Positions 43,701 to 55,700 of a DNA stretch of 64,000 bases are shown here, piece after piece. The DNA lies in the NCBI GenBank assembly GCA_020152595.1, contig JAIGNY010001912.1, positions 2,059,501 through 2,123,500 on the forward strand. Direction: 5' to 3'. The position numbers and the translations under genes are program-made. This DNA comes from Chiridota heheva (Eukaryota > Echinodermata > Holothuroidea > Apodida > Chiridotidae). The notes under the pieces are model-generated. The model was not told the origin of the DNA. It saw only the letters and a list, made by a program, of their open reading frames with translations, and did no database searches. The stretch's first letter is position 1. Every line of letters starts with the position of its first letter.

Positions 43701-46700
43701 TTTGCTAGCTTGTGCAAGCTAGCAAAATTTTGTTAGCTTGTGCAAGCTAACACAATTTCTTTGAGAGTTTATGCAAGTTATTACACAATTGCTTGCAAGC
43801 TTGTGTAAGCTAATATTTTGTACATGTTCCTAAACTAAATGTTACAAACTTAACATTAAACTTTTGCTTGTGTAAGCTAATATTTTCTACAACATGTTCC
43901 CAAAATAAATGTTACAAACTTAACATTAGACTTTTGTGAAAATTTGAGATTTTCAGTACTACAGTATGTCGGAACCTTAAGTGTGACTGAAATACTGTAG
44001 TGATGATAGCTAGGGGTAATTTTACTTAATATAAAGTGATCAACTTGAAAGTCTTGAAAAGTAAATTCAAACATACAGTAACTTAATTAATTTCTGTGTG
44101 TGATGAAACATCCTCCTTTCTGCATAAAGATAAATGTAAGAAGACATATTCTTGAGAAGAAAAAAAAATCAATGTCAATTTATTTTGCAATTTTCAAACT
44201 TACTTTTCATTGTGATTCTGATTGGTAAATAAGTACATAATAACCTTGTTGAAGAGAGAAAATAAATAAAAGTTTTTGAAAATTATTACAAAAATGCATC
44301 ACTTTTCTTTTACATTTAAGAATGTCCCAAAGACATAGCCATGAGCTCGCCACGAGCTCGTCAACAATAAGACGAGCTCGTCAACAAAAAACGAGCTCGT
44401 CAACGAAAAACGAGATCGTTGCGAGCTTGTTAGATTGTTGACGAGCTCGCGACGAGCTCGTCAAAACATAGATGAGCTCGTCAACAACTGGACAAGCTTG
44501 TGACCAGCTTGTTAATAATCTGACGAGCTCGTAAAATATAGACGAGCTTGCCAAAAGCTTGTCAACAACTGGACAAGCTTGTGACAAGCTCGTCAATAAT
44601 CTGACGAACTCATTAAAACATAGATGAGCTCGCCACGAGCTCATCAACAATCTGACAAGCTCTTTGCAACCTCTATCAACAATTAGACAAACTTTCCATG
44701 TAAGAACACAAATTGAAGCCAGTCTCACATAAGAAATATGTAAGACACAAATTCAAGTGTAACTCCCATGTAAGAAATATTTAGAAATAAACACATTGTG
44801 GTAAATCTGTGGATAATTTTTCATCTTTAATATTCCCTTTCTTATTATTTCTACATTGATTTAAATGAGAAACCAAAGAGATATGACCATAAAATAATTA
44901 TAAATAAAATCAAATATTTGAAAGTTCATCAGTAAAACATATATCATTCAACTTCCAGTTTAATAATAACTTGGTCAGATGTGTACTCAAAAGAAGCATG
45001 ATTGTCACAAATGCAAAACTTGAGTGAGGGTGCATTATACTACTCAATGTTTTAATTGTGCTACATAAAACATTTTTGTTCATTGTGCAATATTCCTCAG
45101 TCTCCTCAAGCTCATTAATTTCTTTATGTTGACCAACACCTCAGTGGTGCTACAGTATCCCTTGATCAAATGACACACTCTTCCATATTCATCCTCTCTC
45201 CACATGAACAAATTAAATACTGGATGTTATCCTTTCCCAAAACCAAACATGTTCAATTGATACTATCTCCCACAACTCCTCATGTCACCCTTACAACCCC
45301 TGCCTCTGCCTTATCTTGATTCCTCTCCCCTTCATGACCAAATCCCTTGAAACTCATAAGTTCCAATATGCCATGCATTCAGCCCCATGATGTTGTATGT
45401 CTCATCCCCAATGTTGCATTTAACTGAACTCAGCATGGCCAAAATCTTCCCTCTTTTAATCCATTCCATTTCTGTATTAACCCATGGAGCTATAAACCAC
45501 TTCTCTGTTACAAATTCACACAGGCTTGTGTACATAACCTTTATGTAGTCTCCTTACAAGGAATCTGTTACAGTATTTAGAGATTCCTAATACTCAAGTT
45601 TTCTTACTTTTCTTTACTAAAAAAGTAAAAATTCTCTTTCTATCTCAATGCTCCATGGCTATACAAGCAACACTGTGTTTAAATGAAAGTTCACTGACAT
45701 CAGATTTCTATCATGCGCACACAGTTGGAGGAAGTGTTATCCCTGTTAGCCAATGAAAACACAGGATGTTCTTTATAAAGGTCAAACAGTTTAAATTTAA
45801 AACCAGAGAGACGCCATTTTAGGCATTTACTGTACAAACTAGCAAATGTTATTAGCATGTCTACAGGAGTCAGGGTAGTGATTTCTGCTATAAATGTAAG
45901 TTCATTTTCTTTTATTTTTCTATACAATCTATTATTTGTATGATAAACATGTTTTTAAAACAAACTTAGGATTTCCTCACTAATCTTAGTTAAATTTTGG
46001 AAGTATGTATGGCCTCTAATCAAACAGTAATTAGGCCAAAGAGCTTAGGCCAAGCTTTGTTGTGTAAATTTCAAAGAGTTATCTGAGATCATTAATGCAG
46101 AGAATGTAGACAAGAAGTTCAACTAAATTAATTTTGAGATCAGAGAATTTGGAGTATAATGAAAGACTAGTTCAAAAGACCAGAAAAAGGCAATTGTATT
46201 TGCAGTCATAATTGTAGAGGAAACTAATTTGTTTTAATGGAAGCTGGTATCTATTGCAGAGAAGATTAAGTTCCAGACAGTTAAAAAGACATTATTATTA
46301 CATTCATGGCCTATTTGATAATGTTCAGTATATATGTTATTACTCAAATGGGGATTATTTTTTTTGGGGGGGGGTGAGGGGTGGGAGGGGCAGTATTATT
46401 GGTATTTGAGAGGGATATCAGTAAGATTGGGATTTAAAGGTTATCATTGAAATTTGAGGGGGCTGTCTATCCTCATGCCAAACCTGGTGCTTTCCCTAGG
46501 ATGGAATGGTAGAGGAATGGGTGAAAGATTAATATATCAGAGCATATTTAATAAGGTTTTCCAATCACTTGGTTGAAGTATTACAGTAGCTTACCATAAT
46601 ATTTCTATATTTGATAAATTTGTTTTTTCCAACAGACCTTGTTGAATTGTTTTCAGAGTAACAGAAGAAACTCACCAGTTGGCAATTGCCCTGATCCCTT

Positions 46701-49700
46701 TTTATGGCAGACTCGAATTAATGCACCTATTCTTGAAGACCAACAGAACTCTCAGGACAAACATAACTGGCTTGACAAGATATAATCTCCAGCAAACCCA
46801 ATTATTGTGGATAACAATGCAATTGACCATCAAGGTATGAAGGTAAGAACCATTTTTTGTCATCAATGACATGGCTAAATAAGTGGTGCAAGAAAACTTG
46901 ACTAAATTGGATAAAATATTGCTTATTTCATAGTTTATTTGACAAGCTTTTTTTGAAAATTAAAACAATAAATTCAGTGCATGGTTCAGTGCATAAGTCC
47001 ATACATGCAAAGAACTTTGAAAGGGACAGATGCTAAAATTGTAAACAACAACATGGCAAAGTGTGTTGTAACTTGTAACTTGCCCATTTTATAATATATT
47101 TTTACCTGGTATAACTATATAAAAAGTGTAACAAAATTGTATAGGCCTATATTGGAGATAGGCCTATATTGGAGATAGGCCTATATTGGAGATAGGCCTA
47201 TATTGAAAGATAGGCCTATTTTGGAGATAGGCCTATATTGGAGATAGGCCTATATTGGAGATAGGCCTATATTGGAGATAGGCCTATATTGGAGATAGGC
47301 CTATATTGGATAGAGCCTATATTGGAGATAGGCCTATATTGGAGATAGGCCTATATTGGAGATAGGCCTATATTGGAGATAGGCCTATATTGGAGATAGG
47401 CCTATATTGGAGATAGGCCTATATTGGAGATAGGCCTATATTGGAGATAGGCCTATATTGGAGATAGGCCTATATTGGAGATAGGCCTATATTGGAGATA
47501 GGCCTATATTGAGATAGGCCTATATTGGAGATAGGCCTATATTGGAGATAGGCCTATATTGGAGATAGGCCTATATTGGAGATAGGCCTATATTGGAGAT
47601 AGGCCTATATTGAGATAGGCCTATATTGGAGATAGGCCTATATTGGAGAGATAGGCCTATATTGGAGATAGGCCTATATTGGAGATAGGCCTATATTGGA
47701 GATAGGCCTATATTGGAGATAGGCCTATATTGGAGATAGGCCTATATTGGAGATAGGCCTATATTGGAGATAGGCCTATATTGGAGATAGGCCTATATTG
47801 GAGATAGGCCTATATTGGAGATAGGCCTATATTGGAGATAGGCCTATATTGAGATAGGCCTATATTGGAGATAGGCCTATATTGGAGATAGGCCTATATT
47901 GGAGATAGGCCTATATTGAGATAGGCCTATATTGGAGATAGGCCTATATTGGAGATAAGCCTAACTTCATATTTTTGCTGATGTTTATCAACACTGATCT
48001 ATCCATTGTAATTAGTAGCTCGTTTTCTTTATCTAATCATCACTTTAATTCAAATTAGGGGTGGGGCAAACTCCATAAGAACAAAATCTTTTATCAAAAG
48101 AAATATTCATTTTGATTCATATAATGTGTCAATGTTCAAAGCTTAGCAATTTATCTCTTTTAGGCTCTCCCACTTCATGTAATTTTAATTTGTTCAGTTG
48201 GCAAGTGGAAAAGTGTCAATTTTGTTCCCATTTGCTGGTCATGTATTGCTTATCTTTGAGCAAACCTGCACAGCGCTTTTGCTTACCAGGTTTAATCCAC
48301 CTGGCTGAAGGAGGAAAAATACTGAAGAAATTAGAGCGGTCCTTGGATTGATAATAGTTTGTGCCTGAGAAGTCATGGGTTCCCATCTGCAGGATTAATC
48401 ATAGAAAAGCATTTGCTAAATGGCCTTTTTTTTGGCAGAAGGGCCGGGTGTCACCAGGATTTCTCTGAGAAGGTAAATTGCCTCTTTGACAAGATAAATC
48501 TCACTGGTTTCACCCCTTTTGTTTTCAGTAAATTTTCCAGACAATTGTAATCTAGATGTAGAGGTGCTAGAACGGAGGTCTTAGGGACGATGCTCTCTCC
48601 ACGTACCCCACTGGTGATACCCCTGCCTAGCAAAGTCATGAATATGATTTCATTTTTGTAGGAACATAATCAGCTTATTATATATATATATTTTCATTCT
48701 TTCAGAATTTGTGCCGAGAGAAAGGAAACAGCAGGGGCAACAACCTATGAAAGTGAAGGACTGCTTCCCATCAGAATGCTATTTTAGAACTTTACAGATG
48801 CAGCGCGAGGAGCAGTATACTTGATTTATGAACTGATTGTTTTAATTTGAATCTTGCTTTATATATAAGCCTTATACATACCTTAAAATATTTTAAATAT
48901 TTGAAATTTATTTGAAATGTGCTTGTTACGTTTAGAAAATTGTGATATTTGGTATTCACTTTCACCCTTAAACACATCTTTCATTCCATCACCTTGTTCT
49001 AGACAGAACATTGTTATAGATTAGATAAAAGTATGTATCTTAAAGCATTATACCAGCTTGCTGTCTTTATTAGGTACAGTTTATTGCCAGGTGAATTTGA
49101 TTGACCCAAAAAGTACAAGCAAAGGTTGCTGTTAACTGCTTTGTCACAAGAAACTAGCTTTTCAAGTTAAAAGATGAGAAACGAGCTCGCTGCGAGCTCG
49201 TCTCTCTGACGAGCTCGCCGTGAGCTCGTCAGAGAGGTTCAATACGAGCTCGTGGCGAGCTCGCCATTTCTGTAAGGGATAATACCTTGATGAAGAGAGA
49301 AAAAAATAAAAGTTTTTGAAAATTATTACAAAAATGCATCACTTTTCTTTTACATTTAAGAATGTCCCAAAGACATAGCCAGTATGTGGAGTTGATATAC
49401 AAAGGTAAAACAAATTGACATTCCTCAGTTATGTGAAAAAAAGAACAACGAAATAAATCATATGATAAAGGTTTATGCAAGAAAAATAAAAAACAAACAG
49501 AAAGATTCAGCACTTAAATTTCAAGAAATAATATTTATTTCAAAAGTAATTACTGTAATTGGCATCTGAAAAATAATCAGTTACTGTACTAGGCAACTGA
49601 TTCATCTGTGGGGCAATTTGGTGATGCATCATGCCACTATGTCCCTAACTCCTAGAGAATTTGCCTTGTACGAGAATTGAAATTGTAGCTGCTAATATAC

Positions 49701-52700
49701 TGTAAGTCACTGCCAGTAATATTTAAAGGCCCATGTGGCACAAGCGGATGAGAGTCAACAACGATGGTTCATCACTCCCAGCTAAGCTGGAAGCTTAAAG
49801 TGGAACTGTCAGAGGCAGGATGGATAAAGGGCCTTACCTACTGAAGGACACACCACAGCTGCCTCTGCCTGGAATAAAACCTGGAACCTCTTGCTTGCAA
49901 AATCAACTCCTTTACAGCAGTGCTAAACAATCCTACTTCACGTAGTGAAATAAAATTTATAAGCATGACTGAGCCAAAATACACAAAAATGGTGTATGTA
50001 GTAAATCTTTAAGTCTGCAAATAATACACAAAAACTTGTATATTAAACAAGTGCAAACAACTTCTACACAGATTAGATACAGTATGCTGTTATTTGAACT
50101 TTTGTTGATAATCATATGACTCATTGAGTCATGAGCATCCTTATTAATAAGGCTTGGACATTGCCTCCACATAATCCTAACATTTTGTCCTGATCCTTAT
50201 ATGAATGTGACTTTTTTTTTTTTATTCTTTTGATCAATAAACATGTTTCTTTAATGATTGTTTCCCTTTTATTATTTTTTATTTGTCAATCAGGTAATAG
50301 ATGTAGATTTATTCCCTATGAGGGGGAGTGTAGTGGCTAGGAGTCAGGGTTCAAACGAGACATTCCAGGTTTCATTTTTGGCTGAACATCTGTATTCTAT
50401 TGCATCTGGACATGGCTCTCCTCTGCTTGTTTCACGGAAACCAGGGCTATCAGCTCATTAGTTTTATGGACTACTAAACTACCTACAAGCTAAATTTCCG
50501 CAAGCTAGTAGTTGGAAAACTTTGCAAGCTAACAACTAGCTGATGCAAAGTTGCAAAATGTTACCTTGGAAGCTAACAATTCGCAAGCATGCAATTTGCA
50601 ATCTAGCGAATAGCTTATGCAAAATGTTAGCTTGTGCTAGCTTGTTTGCGCTAGCTTGCGCGCTAGAATAGCTTATGCAAAATGTTAGCTTGCGCTTAGC
50701 TTGCAAGCTTGCGCTTAGCTTGCTAGCTTGCGCTAGCTTGCGCAAGGTAGTATTTGGAACAATTGCAACCTTGCGCTAGCTTGCAAGCTAACAGTCAGCT
50801 GCAAGCTTGCGGAATGTTAGCTAGCAAGCTATCTGCTAGCTTGCAAGATGTTAGCTAGCAAGCTAGCTCAAGGTTGCAAGATGTTAGCTAGCAAGCTAGC
50901 GCAAGGTTGCAAGATGTTAGCTAGCAAGCTAGCGCAAGGTTGCAAGATGTTAGCTAGCAAGCTAAGCGCAAGGTTGCAAGATGTTAGCTAGCAAGCTAGC
51001 GCAAGGTTGCAAGATGTTAGCTAGCAAGCTAGCGCAAGGTTGCAATTGTTCCAAATACTACCTTGCGGCAAGCTAGCAGCAAGCTAGTTGCTAGCTTGCA
51101 AAAGTAGTGTGGTGCAAGCTTATTGTTAGCTAGTCTTTTCTGTAAGGGTAGGTATGGAAGTACTGAGGTGACGATGGAAAATTACTGGGCACATACTCAG
51201 GCAAGACCGAAACAATGACTGCAACACAGCTTTGACGTGGTCGCCTGAAAGACGTAGAAAGCGTTGTAGGCCTAAAACTACATACTGACACACAGTGGAA
51301 AAGGAGAGCAACAGGGCAGAATGATGAAGTTTGGTGGAGGCCATATGTGCTACCAGGCATGCGGAGGATAGGTGCAGGTGATGTATGGAGACTCACGTAT
51401 GATTTAATAACTTAAACTCTCTGTGAGTGTGGGTTGAGCAAAAAGTAAAATCATTTTGAAAACACCTTCTGCCAGAATATTTGAAATAAATTGTCATGAC
51501 TTCATGTAGATGATTAAAATATAATCTAATATCGATTTTAAAATTCAGCATTTCCAGTGACCCCTGGAGGTGTAAAACGTCATGTCGAACAGGATTCAAT
51601 GGATTAAAAAATTGACCTTGAAGACATATTAAAGATCATAAGGCTACAGTTCAACTGCACAAATTTGAATTAAATTTAAAAGTAAAACATATCATATATT
51701 ATTTCAGTCAAATTAAAAATTTTTCCCATATAAACCAATTAGGGTTGATTTACTAAATCAGAATGAAAATTCACTGTAGATTAATTTGGACTTAATGTTT
51801 ATATTTCCATTCATCCCCAAGACTTTTAATTTCAAATTCTTTTGAGGCATCAGGCTCTATTCATGGACATTTATTTCATACATTAACAAATATTTTAATT
51901 GCTATTCATGTCAGGTATGAATTTGTTGGAAGTTCTTTGGAGGCAAGCATCTCCTTTTTAACATTTCTTCTCAAGTGAGCCAGAAGGAGTTGGAATTTCT
52001 TTCCAAGGGCAGCTAGGACTCTTTTGTTCCACAGTAGCTGAACAATGAATGTGATCGAACATACAATGAATGTGGATGAATGGACAAACGGACAGATGAA
52101 TGGTAAAGATGCAATATCCCCTCTTTACCAACTTCATTGGCGAGGGGATAATAAAGGGAAAGATACATTTTGACCTCTTGTTTTTGGAGACAAGGTGTTA
52201 TCATATATCCTTTCAGATGGTAAATGAAAAGTTCATTTAAGAGGCACTTTAATGCCCACTGTTAAAAGCAAAATTATAAAATAAAAAAATACAAATTGCA
52301 CCACACCAAGTGCTCTAATACTTAAACGATATTACATTTTTAATTTTTATAGTATCATCAGAAAATTAGAAAACCTATTAGGTTAAAACATTTTCAAATA
52401 TCGATTTCCTGACTGATTTTCTCAAAAATTCACTGTGCATCATTTAGTGTGCAATGTACAGCATTTACACGCTTATCAGCAGAACTACGTCTGGAGCAAA
52501 AAAGGATCCCTCTTTAGTCTTATATCTTTGTATTCTGGTTATTTTTTTCCAACAGAAAGCGCCCAGAAATAACACATCTTAAGAATATTGGAACAGCCTG
52601 CATGAAAAGTACATATTAGCTACAAACAAGATAATCATCAGCTTTCTCAAGCAAATATGTTCCTCCCTTCACTCCTTTCACCCTATTTCATGTATCTGAT

Positions 52701-55700
52701 GCATGCTGAGTATACATGTATATCTGCTGCACAGTATAGCCTATATTTTGGAGCTATTGCAAATAAGTGATTCTTTGAGGTTCTCTTGGGCATGAACTTA
52801 CCACAGCCAAAATGTACAAATTCAGATACTTTTAGTGATTATAGCCACTTTCATTTATATAATATAGGTGTGGTGATGTCTTTTTCCTTTGCTATGCATG
52901 GGCACAACTGACACAGAAAAGTTTTAAATGTACTGAATAGACTTAAATGGATACTCCTGACAAAGTTCACATAGTGATAGTCACTATGGGAATAAATGAG
53001 TAAACAACCATTTAAGAAAATCACTTGTTGAATGATCTGTTAATGTTACTATCTTGTCCATCAAAAGTACCACAAGATCTTTATCTTAATATAAAATAAG
53101 ATTACTTGCATTAAACAACATTGTATCAAATTCTTTTCTCTAAAAACAAAACTCCCCATAGTTGTTATCTGCAAGTGTATGACTTTTTTTTATATCCCTA
53201 AATTTCATGAATCACAAGTCTAACAATTTAAGATAGTAAGCAAAATGCATGCAAAATATAAACAGATAAAATCACTCAAAATTGTGAGTGCTCTTCATAA
53301 AATGAAACAAGAGATAATTCTTTTATAAATTGATGGAGACCTTTCAATATTTCCGTTTATTACATCTTCCACAAAAGTTACAACATCACCGTAATTGCAC
53401 CTGACAGGCTATAGTTTTCCCAACTGAAGGATAAAAAGAGCTGTTTTCAAACAAACAGCATTGTATTACTTCAATTCAATCATTCTCTAGCACACCCCAC
53501 ATACTTCGAGTCGGTCATAAAAGCAAGTTTTTGATTAGATATTCCAACCACCATCCTCTGTTAAAGTAATAAGATAAAGGTATATTTGTCTAAAACACAG
53601 GTCAATTTTTATACTATGGAACTAAATATTCTTTAGAAGTTTTAGTACATAATCGCAAAACAACTTTATATAGTATTTCAATAATTTAACTGGTTGCATT
53701 AGTTGCCACAGAAATAAAGATTTAATTTACGTAAATTATGAATAGAGGGATTTCATCACATGACTCCACTGGAAGCCATTTTGTAGAGCAGGGCATTGTT
53801 GCATTTCACACAGCTCAGTCACATCACATGTACAACAAACATACTCACATGCTAACCTACCAGTACCAGTTCAGCAAAATTTACTAAATGCAATTTTTAG
53901 TCACTTCTGATTTTACTTCATATTTTCTGTAAGTTTTATATATTCACCGAGTATACAAAAAGTAATTTGAATGTTAACGCCAGCTGATTGTTCGTTATAC
54001 CCAGACAAAGCCTGCAAACCTGATACCAAGTGCTCGTTGCAAATCCTAGTGTGAATCGTAGGTTGAAATACGTCACGTCTTACTTTTTATTCCCGGGCAC
54101 ACATTTACTAGTGCAACCAACAGTAGAGCAAGATTCCCAGCATAATTATTTTACAAAAACAATCTTATATAATTACATGCAAACGTATGTAAACATATGG
54201 GAGTGTTTGGTCCATACGCTTGCGATAATCTTCTTTACTGTGCAAAATGCTCTGAAAAATTACACATATTTTGCACTCCAAACGTTATAACTAAAGAGTC
54301 TCCGAATATTTTGTTCCGTTTCAAATGGTATAGAGAACTTGAATTCATTATCTATCGCTTGAGAAAATTTTCATTTATTTATTCTAAAAACAAGTACCGT
54401 ACTTTGCAAACTATAAAAAGTATTTCTTCTTGTTTTTCAATGAGGGCAAGCAAAATCACAAGGTTGTCGCCGCTTTGACCTTTGTAACTTATGAATGAAA
54501 GTACTTGGGAGTCCATTTTATATGGCCTGACAATTAACATATATCTATTTACCATATATATAAAATCCAACGTGATTGGTGCAAAAAAAGGCCCATACTT
54601 TCCAACAAATAGAAATCGATGAGAAAACATTTTGCCTCCGCTTGTGCATCCCTTTATCTTAATTATGACGTAATCTTAGCATGCCCGAGCTACATGGACA
54701 TTACTATTGTGTGCAGAGGGTTTCCTGTTGTTTGTGTATTGTAAACATACTGTGAAGAGGCGATAAGCATTTTCCAATGTCGGATTTCGGCTTATTTGCT
54801 TCCATTTTTACAGTTTTCTTGTTTATTTTGTTACACTGAGATATCTTTCTTATTATATGAATGTATTCATCAGAAATTAAAACATAATATGGCTGAAATA
54901 TTATTGACAACATTAATGAATGAAGAAATGCAAGAGCGAGGCGACAACGTTAGGTTGCATAATTATGATACCAAAAATTAAGAACTATGCTATTTATTAA
55001 ACTTTTTGTATGAAATAATATCTGTTTATTATATCCTTGAATAAACTTCTTTATATCTTTTCTTATCACTGCATTCTTAAAAATTGTTTTCTATTCAGCA
55101 AAAGTACAGTTTGTCACACATTTTTTAAAGAAAAATAAGTTTTAAAAAGTTTCTGATCAGTGATGCCTTATCTAACAAACTTTTAAACTGAAGTTGTTTG
55201 TGCATAAATTTCCTTTGATTTGTTTTGCATCAAAGCTATTTTATTGGAACTGGCTAGTTGTTAAATAAAATGTTGTCTAAAGTTCCATTCCACTTGGCCT
55301 GCATCCCACATGCGGCTTGCAATGCCGCCAAACATGGCAAGCCATCCCACCCTCTCCTACATGCCATCCCACCCTCCCCCTCATGCTGTCCCACCGCTCT
55401 CCCATAGGTCATCTTAGCCTCTGACGGTCACTATTATCAAGAGTAACAATCCTGGCTATGACCATGCTCCGCGTAAACACTCTTAAATCTGTGAAACCAC
55501 ATAATACTTTTGTATGATAAATATACACACATGAACGGCCTTTTATGTGTGTTGACAAATCCATAATGTTTTCGCCCTCAAAGAAAAGCTTTATGAACTT
55601 GGCCTCCACTGCGTGCAAACTAAAAGCATTCAACTATTGTTTCAAAGACTTTGTTCTTAAAACCAACCCGCTTAATAATAATACAATCCAAATCGTCCTA

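Larger units (their letters stand above)
45857..48824 (+). pseudogene. Small three-exon gene or recent pseudogene nested in TERB1 intron 4
   Basis: Plus strand, opposite to TERB1. The three exons are 45857-45895, 46636-46834 and 48706-48824. Phases agree: the first junction is phase 0 (AAT|ACC) and the second phase 1 (G|AA). The only break is a TAA at 46783-46785, with protein-like frame on both sides (LDKI-stop-SPANPIIVDNNAIDHQ). If it terminates there, the product is 62 aa. Without that stop it would be about 117 aa. The last exon, rich in Gln, Lys and Arg with two Cys, ends in TGA. A promoter-like segment precedes it. No family recognised. A 17-bp satellite fills much of the second intron. 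It may be a gene with a recent disabling change, an assembly error or a short ORF with a long 3' UTR. Confidence 0.45.

Noticed and set aside
44381-44728. 115-codon minus-strand ORF with repeats
   Set aside because: Translation of the GAGCTCG array D; repeat artefact.
47143-47960. CRISPR-like array
   Set aside because: Direct tandem repeats with no variable spacers in a spliced eukaryotic genome; it is a satellite.
50290-50460. tRNA-like A and B boxes (TAGTGGCTAGGAG, GGGTTCAAACG)
   Set aside because: The boxes are too close together for a tRNA or SINE head, and no flanking duplication was found.
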